From the NCBI GenBank assembly GCA_900074885.1, contig FJUW01000027.1, positions 1 to 64,000 of the forward strand: DNA of 64,000 bases, given 5' to 3'. This DNA comes from Rhynchosporium graminicola. Its lineage: Eukaryota; Ascomycota; Leotiomycetes; Helotiales; Ploettnerulaceae. Numbering within the stretch: the stretch's first letter is position 1; every line of letters starts with the position of its first letter. A program made the position numbers and the translations under genes. The notes below the pieces were generated by a model. It did no database searches. It was not told where the DNA came from and worked only from the letters and a program-made list of their open reading frames with translations. Of this stretch, positions 1-9,850 are shown piece after piece.

Positions 1-16
1 CGATATGTTGAACTCT

Positions 17-48
<32 letters not shown>

Positions 49-225
49 CTTTTTTTTTTCTATAATATCTAGCTTAAGCGAGCCTTTATTTACTTAAGGG
101 TCGTAAGCGAGAGGGAGAGCTAGATAAGTGATTTTTTTTAAGGAGAGAGGGGGGGGGGTTATAATATCTGTAATATATAGCTTAAGCTAGCCTTCGATAT
201 TATAATGCGTCTCTTATACAACGGA
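1..225. repeat. Poly-T tract plus inverted-repeat module, copy 1
   Basis: A long T-rich tract (to about 60) is followed by a module whose ends are complementary: atctagct at 67-74 and agctagat at 118-125. A G-run and a short conserved tail follow. The same parts recur in the same order at 33737-34045. Read on the minus strand the T-tract would be a poly-A tail, so this could be the 3' end of a minus-strand retroelement or SINE; that is inference. It lies directly before a monomer array in both copies. Confidence 0.6.
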
Positions 226-462
226 ATCAGCGAGCGATAAAGATTATTATAAGCTTAGCTATCCGCCTTTTGGTTTATTAATACGCTAGGAGGTGCCTTA
301 GGCCCCCTTCCTCGCCTTTCAGCATATTAATACGCTAGAAGGTGCCTTAGGCCCCCTTCTCGCCTTTTAGTATATTAATACGCTAGAAGGTGCCTCAGGC
401 TCTCCCCCCTCGCCTTTCAGTATATTAATACGCTAGGAGGTACCTTAGGCGCGGCCCCCCCC
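226..462. repeat. 48-50-bp tandem monomers, array 1
   Basis: About four units, each carrying tattaatacgctaggaggtg followed by a cttaggc-like block, a C-run and cgccttt. Unit starts, measured on tattaa, fall at 276, 325, 373 and 423. The same monomer forms 34050-34262, and a 60-bp version sharing the tattaatacgctaggagg core forms 6647-6805. Arrays of this kind stand upstream of LINE-like bodies, so a promoter role (5'-UTR monomers, as in some LINEs) is possible but not shown. Confidence 0.75.
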
Positions 463-1019
463 CTCCTGCGGTAGAAAGCTATAAACGTGGATAGGCGATA
501 GAGTGAGCCCGGGGTAAGAGTAGGGATCGCGAAGAGCTTTTCTATATATATATACGCGAGATAGAGCCCGGAGTAAAGGTAAAAGACGAAAGGGAAATAA
601 TAAGCTCTCCTAGATCCTAGCGAGATAATATGATTCCGGAGAGCGAAACGCGATATAGGGCTACTTAGGCTCTAGAGCCCGAATAGTCTAGCGAGTAAGA
701 CTACTAGTAATATGAATCCTAGGGGAAGGATCCTAGCCCTATAGCTCGGATCGGGGAGATACTACGTATAGTAAGCTCGATAGGGCGACGTAATCTCCTG
801 AGACCGCGATATTAAGCGTAGAGAGCCGGAGAGTAGCTCTAAGGTACTTTCCGATCTAGAGCTAACGCAGTAAGAGTAGCAGGTATAAAGATTATAAAGA
901 AGAACGCGAGAGATCCGCTACGATTACGATTATTCCTCTTACCTAGGAGAGCGTATACTAGATAATAAGGCGACTTATTTCTAGGATCGTAATCCTATAC
1001 CCCTTAAGCGAGGAGCGCG
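463..1019. other. No recognisable gene; RIP-mutated sequence
   Basis: About 550 bases between the monomers and a decayed ORF. Composition is CpG-containing but almost free of CA and TG. Short stretches without stops occur, but I could not follow one frame through it. It may be the mutated 5' leader or start of the ORF at 1020. Confidence 0.4.
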
Positions 1020-3004
1020 CGCGATAGCTATATTATAATTAGTAAGTAGGTTCGCGGTAGACCTTAAGGGCAGATACGCTAACCCGGATCCTAGGACGCG
1101 GTCTTTAAGACCGAGGTGATCGAAGTACTAAAGGGGGATATAGAGAACCTCCGGCGGTTCCTCGATATCCTGCCCGAAGGCATAATTAGGTATACAATAA
1201 AGGAAGCGAATAATAGGATAGCTATTAGTATCTAGAGAGTATAGTATACTCGCGCGATATATACCGCGTAAGAGGCAGCGCGAGTAGCACAGAAGCTAAA
1301 GCGGATCGAAGGACTAGCTCGGCCTAGTAATAAGAGTAGGGATAAGTTTCTCTCTAATATCCCTAATAGAGAGATTATAGCGATAGTAGATATAGCACTC
1401 TTCTAATAACACGCCTCGCCGGAATTAAGCGAGCAAGAGGCATAAGTCCTAGCAGTCGAGAGGGCCCGGAGTACGCTTTAAGCCGGGATAATAATATATA
1501 TATCTGGCTCTAGCTATAATAAGCGCGTAATAGCGCGATAGGCGTAGCGAGAGTAATACCTATACTCGGGCGAGGCTACGATAGACGAGGCCCTCTTCTT
1601 AGTAGAAGGAGGATCTGCGAGCCCGGTAGTAGTATCCTTTAGTAGATTAGCAGGAGGTCTCTCGCCGCGAGCGTCAGGCGAGCCGATCGAGGGCGATATA
1701 TTAGCGCTAGCGGCCTCCCGCTATATATAGCTACTAGACGCTAGCCCGAATATCGAGCCGATCACGACGCGGTAGTAGCGCCTACGAAAGCTACAGGAGT
1801 AGTATAGCTACCTAGTCTCTAGGCCGACGCTATATATAAGGACGAGGATCTAGTCCTAGGCTAAAGAGGCGAGTAGTAATAAGAGTAATAGCTAGGGTAA
1901 CGTTAACGCTAAAGCGATAGCTATAATAGCTACGCTATAGCAGATTATAGTCTTATCCCTCGCGAAGAGGATATACTAGAATATAAAGCAGATTAGGCGT
2001 AAAGAGGCGCTCCGCGAGTAGTAGGAGATCTGCATCGAGTAGCGATAGACTTAAGCGCTCAGCGTGCCGCTCCCGAAGAGCTCTAATCCCGAGGTAGCAG
2101 GGCCCGATAGGGTAGCGTCCGTGTTTATATAATCGTATCGCTAGTGCCGGGTCGCGGAGGTCCTCGAGGGCTAGAAGCAGATCACGGATCGCTAGTAGCT
2201 CTATTAGCTAGCTTAACTCTACGAGGCGGTACCCGAGGAGTAGTACGCGAGGCAGCTACTAACGCCGGGCGTGATTATAGCCTCCCGGCGGAAGCGCGCG
2301 CTCTTTATAGTATACTACCCAGAGGAATATAATAAGGCGAAGCCCTTTAAAGGCCCGGCCTAGGATTAAATTAGGTATTAACTAAGCTATACGAGGAGGT
2401 AGTCTAAGCTAAAGAGGCGCTTTAGGATAAGGATCTTTACCCTGATACTAACCTGCTATATAACGAATATATAGGTAGTTATACTAAAGCGGGTGGAATT
2501 CCGAGTATAGCTTAACGTGATCTAGGAGGTAGTACTAAGGGTATATAAGCTAAGCGATAGGTTCGCACGGGTACTCTAATAAGCGATCTCGGGAGGGCGC
2601 CCGGCCGCGAAGCTATATACCCTCGAGCGGATCCGGTCGGCCTTATCGCGCGAGCCGAAACTATTCGCGCAGCTAGGCAGTAAGAGAAGTAGTAATAAGA
2701 GAGGGGAGCTCATAATACGCGATAAGAAGCTCGGGGGCGTACTAGCGGGCGAGATAGCTAGAGAGTAGGGTCCCGGGGACTTTAGCACGTAGGACTAGTA
2801 GAACGCGATATTTAGTATCCCTAACGTGCTAAATACGTAGTTTAGCTAAGGGCTATATATAAGCTTTAAGGTACCGCTATTATCGCAGGCCTCGGTAGGC
2901 TTCCCCCTCGATTCCGAGCTATTATTTCGCTCTTACTATCCGGTCGAGGGCCTATAAGAGAGAGGAAGCGAGAGAAAGGAGAAAGCGATACGTAAGGGTT
3001 AGAC
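1020..3004 (+). pseudogene. Decayed ORF of a mobile element, unknown family
   Basis: One frame can be followed for about 660 codons without an apparent indel, broken only by TAG/TAA at positions that read as former Gln or Trp codons. Readable patches include FKTEVIEVLKGDIENLRRFL (about residues 26-45), RRKRALFIVYYPEEYNKAKP (around 2290-2345) and LGGVLAGEIARE (around 2730-2766). The product looks basic and helical. I cannot name the family. It lies between 5' monomers (226-462) and a telomeric run (3218-3231), the same arrangement as the LINEs at 6647-13752 and 37788-44586. It could therefore be ORF1 or a non-autonomous relative of such an element. Short frame-preserving damage argues for RIP rather than neutral decay. 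Confidence 0.5.
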
Positions 3005-3217
3005 AGAATCGTATTCGAAATCTCAGTCTTAAAGAGGCTCTTTACTAGATAACACTAAGTCTTATTCCTTTATATGAGGATTATATTAAATCGTTTACTA
3101 TTTATTAATACTTATTATATTTTATATCTAACTTTCGCTAGGGTAATACTTAACTATTCTTTAATACTCTATCAGAATATACCTAAGAGTTTAAGTATTA
3201 TTATTATATGGAGATAA

Positions 3218-3231
3218 TAACCCTAACCCTA
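3218..3231 (+). repeat. Interstitial telomeric repeat (CCCTAA orientation)
   Basis: taaccctaaccctag at the end of an AT-rich tail. Two full CCCTAA units are too exact for chance beside five other loci in the same orientation. It probably marks the 3' junction of the element at 226-3217 with old telomeric DNA, as clearly seen for the LINE at 13752. Confidence 0.6.
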
Positions 3232-3954
3232 GTATAGTTAACGATTGACTTTTCTATTACTTAGTTACAAGGTTAATAAAGCGTTATATTACTAGCTCTA
3301 TTCTATTTTCGAAGCGAGATATATATATAGTTGCTAAGTACTCTTTATTTTGTGATTTAAATTTTATAATATCTTAAGTTTTTAAAAGGAATATCCTTAT
3401 TCTTATATACCTATAGGGATAAGAGTAATATTCACAGAGGAATTAGACGCTAGTAAGTTAGACTATTAACTTTATTAAGTAACTTAACTGCTTTTATTAT
3501 TCTAATAAGTATAGATCTATAATATATCCCGGATATTCTTTAATATCCGGGCCTGTGCACTAGCTCTAGTCCCGATTAGGTTACTATATAATACTGCACT
3601 GAACACTAACTATTCTAATATAAGTAATATTTGTATTCGGACGCTATATAATAATAGTTCGTATTACTAATGTTCTTAGGGGACTGAAGATATTTATATA
3701 TATATATATATATTAGAGTCTTATCTCAGATCTTATTATAGTATTTTTAGTATCTATTATTTTATTCACTTTTATTCTTATAATTCCTCTGATTCCTCTG
3801 ATTCCTTTAGTTCCTCTGATTTCTCTTATCCTTCTTATTCTTCTTACTACTCTTATTCCTCTTATTCCGCTTGTGCTTCTTCTTCTTACTTATAATATAT
3901 ATTTATCTGATTATAACTTACTGAAAGGGTAATAGATATTCGATTACTTACTTT
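3232..3954. other. AT-rich gap with pyrimidine-rich low-complexity tract
   Basis: No gene is visible. From about 3786 to 3892 the plus strand is almost pure pyrimidine, built from imperfect gattcctct and ttcttattc units. A (TA)n run sits near 3694-3710. Confidence 0.5.
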
Positions 3955-4063
3955 TAGATACTTTCTTAATAAGACGCTTTTAAAGAAGTAATAAAGCTAT
4001 ATAATCTAAGCTATTAATATCTCATTTCTTTATAAAGAATTACATATCTTTATAAGTAGTAAA
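3955..4063 (+). repeat. LTR-like repeat, left copy
   Basis: This segment resembles 6003-6107: both share a block reading approximately taataaag-tatataatct, followed by attaatatc and a t-rich stretch, with mostly transition differences. The right edge is followed within three bases by a primer-binding-site-like motif (4066-4077), the usual position after a 5' LTR. The left edge cannot be set. Together with the right copy it frames the 69-bp satellite. Confidence 0.45.
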
Positions 4064-4065
4064 AA

Positions 4066-4077
4066 TAGTATCAGAGC
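4066..4077 (+). other. Primer-binding-site-like motif
   Basis: tagtatcagagc differs by one G-to-A change from tggtatcagagc, the sequence complementary to the 3' end of initiator methionine tRNA that primes many LTR retrotransposons. The change is of the RIP type (TGG to TAG). Its place just after an LTR-like repeat supports the reading. A single 12-base match could still be chance. Confidence 0.45.
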
Positions 4078-4081
4078 TCTG

Positions 4082-5970
4082 AACCTACGCCTTAGTATGC
4101 GGGGAGAGTAGCAGGGGTATATAGGCGATAAATACAGTATCGAGGCCCTGGGATCACCTACTAAGGATACGTAAAGGATGCGAAGAAGTGCAGGCTTCAA
4201 ATATAATAATAGGCCCTGAACCTACGCTCTGAAATTAGTTAAGGGTAGCAAGGGTATATAAGCGGCAAGTATAGTATCGGGGCCCTGAACCCACGCCTTG
4301 AACTTCGTCAAGGGTAGTAGGGGTATATAGGCGGTAAATATAGTATTAAGGCCCTGAACCTACGCCCTGATATTCGTCAAGGGTAGCAGGGGTTTATAGG
4401 CGATAAATACAGTGTTAGGGCCCTGAACCTGCGCCCTGAAATTGGTCAAGGGTAGCAAGGGTATATAGATAGTAAATACAGTGTTAGGGCCCTGAACCTG
4501 CGCCCTGAAATTGGTCAAGGGTAGCAAGGGTATATAGATAGTAAATATAGTATCGGGGCCCTGAACCCACGCCTTGAAATTCGTTAAGGGTAGCAAGAGT
4601 ATATGGGCGGTAATTATAGTGTTAAGGCCCTGGAATCATCTACTCAGGATACGAAAAGAGTAGAGAGAGGTATAAGCTCTAAGGATAATATAAGGCCCTA
4701 AGGCCATGTACTGAAAATACGTTAAGGGTAGCAGGGAAGTATAGGCTCTAAAATGGTACGATAAGGCCCTATACGTGACCTCTAAGGATACGTTAAGGGT
4801 GATAAAGGAGTATAGGCTTTATATCTAGTAGCAGAGCCTTATAATCCCCTATTAAGGATATGTCGAGAGTGACAGAGAGATACAGGCGCTAAATAGTATA
4901 AGGCCTCGTAATCACCTGCTAAGAACTGCTAAGGGTAGTAAAGAAGTATAAGCTCCAAATCTAGGAATAGAGCTCTATAATCCCTCTCCCTAGATACACA
5001 GGAAGTAAGAAGAGGAGATACGTTAAGAGAAGCAAAGGGATATAGGCTCTATATCTAGGGATAAGGCCTGATAATTAGCGACTAAGGATATGTTAAGCGT
5101 AGTAAGCTATATAAGCTATAAGTATAATCTTAAGGCCCTGAGGCTATGCGAGGAAATCAGACGAGGATAGAGAAGGTATATAGGCTATCGATATAGTATT
5201 AGAGCCCTGAAGTAATACACTAGAAATACGTCGAGGCGAGTAAAGGTATATAAGTAGTGAATATCGGATCACGACCTAGGGCTACGCGAGGAAATCAGTC
5301 GAGAGTAATATAAGTATATAGATAATAAATACGATATTAGAGCCCTGAATTAATATACTGAGGATACGTTAAAGGGTAGTAGGAAAGTACAGGCTTGAAT
5401 ATATAATAGAGCTCTAAAGTAATAGATACTAAATATATATAGAGTAGCTAATAAGAGCGAGCCGCAGGTAGTAATAGAGCCCTGGAAATATCTACTAAGG
5501 ATGCGTAAGGTAGAGCTTAGAAATAGGGCTATAATATATAACTACCCCCTAGGGATACGCGAAAGATCGCGAAGGAGTATAAGCTCTAGGGGTAGTATAA
5601 GGCCCTCTACTAGGCTACCGGGGAGGCGTGGAGGGTAGCAGAGAAGTGCGGGCTATAAAAATAGTAATAGTGCCCTAGTCCGACGCCTTATAAATACGTT
5701 AAGAGTAGCAGATAAGTATAAGCTATAGATACGATAATAGAGCTCCGAACCTGCGCCTTCTGCGTATATAGAGCGTAGTAAAGCAGTATAAGCTATAGAT
5801 ATAGCGTCAAGGCCCTGAGGCTACGCACTAGGAATACGAGGAGGGTAGTAGAGAAGTAGAGGCGGCGGATATAGTAATAGTACCCTGGTCCTACGCCTAG
5901 TAGATATATTAAGAGTAGTAGGCGTATATAAGCTACAAATACGAGGTCAGAGCCCGGAGCTTACGCCCTG
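4082..5970. repeat. 69-bp tandem satellite, about 27 units
   Basis: Units begin with ggccctgaac; starts at 4212, 4281, 4350, 4419 and 4488 give an exact 69-bp period, loosening to 66-75 bp on the right. Later units are more diverged and carry local insertions. The period is a multiple of three. On the plus strand the best units read as a 23-residue hydrophilic repeat (ALNLRPEIGQG-type) with one TAG. On the minus strand several units happen to stay open (4360-4596), which is a by-product of the period. The array lies between two LTR-like repeats, so it may be the internal region of a non-autonomous LTR element or the repeat domain of a dead gene. Confidence 0.8.
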
Positions 5971-6002
5971 TAGATATATATATGAAGTATTTACGTGAAT
6001 TA

Positions 6003-6107
6003 TCTTTTCTAAGAGCTTTTGTATAATAATAATAAAGTTATATAATCTTATTTACTAATATCCTATTTTTCTAAGGAACTTAGGTTATCGTTAGAAGTAT
6101 AATAGAG
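6003..6107 (+). repeat. LTR-like repeat, right copy
   Basis: Similar over about 105 bases to 3955-4063, starting upstream of agcttttgtataataataat and running through ttatataatctta, actaatatcc and the following aagtataat. It ends the satellite block. Direct orientation relative to the left copy fits an LTR pair. No target duplication could be identified. Confidence 0.4.
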
Positions 6108-6646
6108 ATAAGAAGTCCTTAATAACGCGTCTTAGGCCTCGAGAAGATATAACCCTAAGGAGAGGGAAAGAGATATAAAAGTTAAGGAGATTTTGAAGAG
6201 CTTTATTATAGATATTAGTTATTATACGAATAAGCTTAGTTATAGCCTCGCGAGATAGATATAATAGTAGGATATCGAGCGGTTTAGTATAGGGAATATA
6301 TAGCTTCCTGATTTGGATTCGCTTACTAAGGATAAGATTAGGTAGCTACTAAGAGTCTCCGCTTTAGAAGCTCTTCGAATAGTAATAAAGTAATATAGAC
6401 TAACTAACGGACATCCGATCCCTCTAAGGAGACCGCTCTAACTCTATAAGTATACGTAAGATAAGGATCATACAATTATATATATAATAATAAGAGTTTT
6501 AAGGTTAATAAATAATACTTATTTATATAGAAAGATCAGCTCGGAACTCCTGATTATAGACTTACTTTATTCAGAAGGAGCGATATCCTTATACTTATAT
6601 CTACGCCGGGTAACCCTAGCGGTTCTAGCCTACTAAGGGGAGCTCG
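6108..6646. other. No recognisable gene
   Basis: About 540 bases of RIP-type sequence between the LTR-like repeat and the 60-bp monomers. No continuous frame, RNA gene or clear repeat was found. Confidence 0.4.
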
Positions 6647-6805
6647 GCGTATTAATATACTAGGAGGAGCCTGAGGCCGAGATTTTAATATGATACGAGG
6701 GGTTTAGCGTATTAATACGCTAGGAGGAGCCTAAGGCCGAGATTTTAGCGTAGTACGAAGGGTTTAGCGTATTAATACGCTAGGAGGAGCCTAAGGCAGG
6801 GCCTC
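6647..6805. repeat. 60-bp tandem monomers upstream of LINE A1
   Basis: Three units start at 6647, 6707 and 6767, each with the palindromic core gcgtattaatacgc followed by taggaggagcct. The core is shared with the 48-bp monomers at 226-462 and 34050-34262. The array sits about 1 kb before the first readable ORF of the LINE, as expected for 5'-UTR monomers with promoter function, but that function is inferred. Confidence 0.75.
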
Positions 6806-7799
6806 GCGCCTAGGTATAATGCGAGGGCACGAGTCACGCGGTAAGGCGCGAGGCGAGACGTGAACCGCAAGGAGTCTAGGTAGACTAGGAGAGCGCTAGG
6901 TACTAGAGGATCTATGGATTAGTAAGATCCCGGCTTATAATAATAAAGGGCATTAAGTACCCTAAAGCTACTCTCGGAGGAACTATATAATAACCTTACT
7001 TTAGGTTCACGTATAAGGTAGCTAACTAGTAATATAGAAGAACTAGGAGAGGATAGCCCTGATAGCTTACGAACGCGTATATAGCCCTAAAGTAAGAGTA
7101 GAGAAGAAAGGATAGATATAGAAAGGGAGATCGAGAGGGAGGACCCTTCTAGGGAGAGTAAGAGAGAGAAGAGAAGGGTATAAGGGGAGCCTAGGGGCCT
7201 GACCGAGAGAGGCCGGACTAAGAGAGGCCTAACTAAGAGGAGAAAGAAAGGAGGATCAGAGGGTAGATAACTAGGGGTAAGTAGAGAGGTAAGAGGTAGT
7301 AATAAGCGCGAGGCGAAACCGAGGGGAGTAAGAGGGGAAGGAGAGGATCGGATATAATCGATAGCGCGAGGGAAGGCGAAAGGAGAGAATAAGGCAGACT
7401 AAGTAAGATAAGTTAAGAGAGGGGAGGAAAAGGGGACAGGAAATAATTAGCTTAAAGGAGATAATAAGCAAGAGATAATCGATAATCGAGAGGCGGGAGA
7501 AAGAAGAGAAGAGGGTAAGGCGAGCTATAAATAGCTTAAGAGAGAATAAGGCAGTAGCGGAAAGAGAAGCTAGCCTAGGCTTAAGGGCCGGGCTAGCTAA
7601 TAGATAGCTATATAAAGAGAGGGAAGAGCCTCTCGCCCTGGGCTCGAGGAGTAAGAGCACGATCCTCTAGTATCAGATCGATATGTACTAGTGAATACAG
7701 ATAAGGTCACGAGATCCGCTGCGCGCGCTAAGAGATCATATAAGCTAAAGTAGAAAGTTCCTAATAATAACTGAATTATATTGACCTCGAGAAGCATAT

Positions 7800-9850
7800 C
7801 GTAGCTCGCGAGCTAAGATAGACTAAGAGCTCTCGCTAACGCGATTTACGCTAGATTCTAAGCGATCGTAATATATCCCGAATATCCGGAGAGTAGATAA
7901 GGCTTTAATCTAAACTAAGAAAAGAGTTATATAATAGAAGGGAAGTCCTAATAGCTATTTAAGTATTATTAGTTAGCGAATAATACAGAGAGAGCATAAT
8001 TATACTATACCCAGATTCCGGTTATAGCGTTCCTCGACCGGGCTTAGTAGACTCTTACCCGCGGATAGCTCGAACGAGTAGGAAGCGAGGTAATCGAGCG
8101 GAATAATAATTAGAATAAGAAGAAGAAGATCCGGGCTTAGATGAGGAGTAGTCTAGGGTAAGGGAAGAAAGGGCTAGCGAGCGGAGCAGAGCAAGGGGAC
8201 GAAGGGCTAGCGAGCGGCGCGAAGCGAGGGGACGAAGGCCTAGCGAAGCAGATATAGACTACGATATATTCCCTAGCGATATCGAGCGTCAGAAGCGCGT
8301 TAGGAGGGTTAAGCTAGTCGAACGCGAGAGGCTCGTCGAATCCGTTAGTTATAGCTAAGACGCCTTAAGGGATACTCGAGCTCCCGGGGGCGAAAAGGGT
8401 AATAACGCGCGGGGCCGATAGGTAAAAGCGATTATATTTACTACTAATACTACCGATACTAGGTCTCGACGTAATCTCCGCGCGAGGGAGTCTATTAAGC
8501 CTCCTCGCGAGAGCAGCTAAGAGAGTAAGTAAAAAGGCGTTAGTAATAAGAGGTAACTCGCTATAACCATACCCGGGGGAAGGCGAGCTATAAGCTACGC
8601 GACCGGTCCGAGGCGGCCCCGAGAGGTAGTAAGCTAGCTTGCCGGCGCAGCTCTAGCGCGCGGTCGACTTGATCGAGGCGCTAGAGAGCCTAAGTATAAG
8701 CTGGAGAGCGCAAGGGAGGCTACTCGAGATCTTTATAACGTCGAGTCCCGCGCGAGAGGCCGGGAGCATATCTAACTCGCTACAACTATTATACGCGCTA
8801 GAGTAACTATATATAATAAGAGCGTTAGAGGAGGCGATAAGTAAGTCCGCTTAACCCTAAAGGGTAGCTAAGGGCTAATTAGCACGAGATCGAGACGAGC
8901 TTCTCCCCCTGATCGAGGAGGAGATCGCCTTAAGATAAGGAGAGAAGAAAGAAGTAAGGAAAGCAAGCGAAAGCATAAGGAATAAGAGCGTAAAGCAGCT
9001 AGCCAGGGAGAAGAAGAGCGATAAGAGTAAGATAATATAATCCGAGGAGAAGGCTATAAGCTAATAACTTAGAAAGAAAACTATATGAAATAGAAAGTAT
9101 AATACCTTATAAGGGCGGAATAGAAAAGGCGTAAGGCGAAGCGCGAGCTGCTAGCGGACGTAAAGAGTATCTAGTATAAGCTATAGGAGCTGGTATAATA
9201 CCGATATCCGATAGCGGAACCTAAGACTGCGATACTAAGTCGTAATCGCGAGAGTAACTACTCCCTCGAGCTTATCTAAGGGCCCGAGAAGGATTAGATA
9301 ATACGCTAGACTATATAGGAGTAAGAGTAGCTCTTATAAGCTATAAGCGAGTAGCTGATAAGCGATCTCACTGGGCGTAGCGCGATTCGCGCCTCCTTTC
9401 GCCTCGCTAGGAATAAGCTCTTTAACGAGTTCGAGCGGCTCCTCGTGAAAGCTAAGAGGGGGAATATCCTTTATATCGACTACTTACCTGAATTTATCGC
9501 AAGCGAGATTTACTTATACGCCTAAGATATAAGTCTAGTATATATAGCGTATAAAACGGGCGAGAGTAAGCGCTAAGCTGCTTAGGAGATCTTATAATAG
9601 CGCTAAGAAGAGGAGATATATAAGCCGCTTACGGCTAATATAAGGCACGCGAGGCGCTGAATCTAGTGACCTAGATAAGGCGAAATCTAGAGTAGTATAC
9701 GATAGTAGTTACCGCGGAAGCAAGGCACGCGTAACTACGCGAGGCGATCGCGAGCTATCTCGCTAGTAAGGCTAAAAGCTAGCTAAGTTCTAAAGAGGTA
9801 TCTAACGCGGCACGAGACGAGTAAGAGTAATAAGTCTCCGGGTTAAGTAT
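7800..9850 (+). pseudogene. LINE A1 ORF1-like region
   Basis: Upstream of the endonuclease-RT frame, patches of coding-like sequence are visible, e.g. a frame around 9424-9530 reading FERLLVKAKRGNILYIDYLP and onward. This is in a different frame from ORF2. The second LINE has a matching patch at 40220-40350 (VDYLLSFIAAELYL). Nucleic-acid-binding ORF1 proteins normally precede ORF2 in such elements, but I see no diagnostic zinc knuckle here. Many TAG/TAA codons make it non-functional. Confidence 0.45.

Noticed and set aside
2144..2788. Short ORFs on both strands
   Set aside because: They run in other frames across the long relic frame 1020-3004, which reads more like protein.
4360..4596. Minus-strand ORF of 78 codons with a 23-residue repeat
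   Set aside because: It is open only because the 69-bp satellite period is divisible by three; later units have stops and no start or context supports a gene.
4082..5970. CRISPR array
   Set aside because: Units are adjacent without unique spacers, the period is 69 bp and the organism is evidently a fungus.
7668..7680. Second primer-binding-site-like sequence (tagtatcagatcg)
   Set aside because: Only part of the initiator-tRNA complement matches and no LTR-like repeat precedes it.
7271..7797. Two overlapping minus-strand ORFs, Leu/Ser-rich
   Set aside because: They lie opposite a purine-rich tract; the C/T-rich complementary strand gives Leu, Ser and Pro codons and few stops by composition alone.
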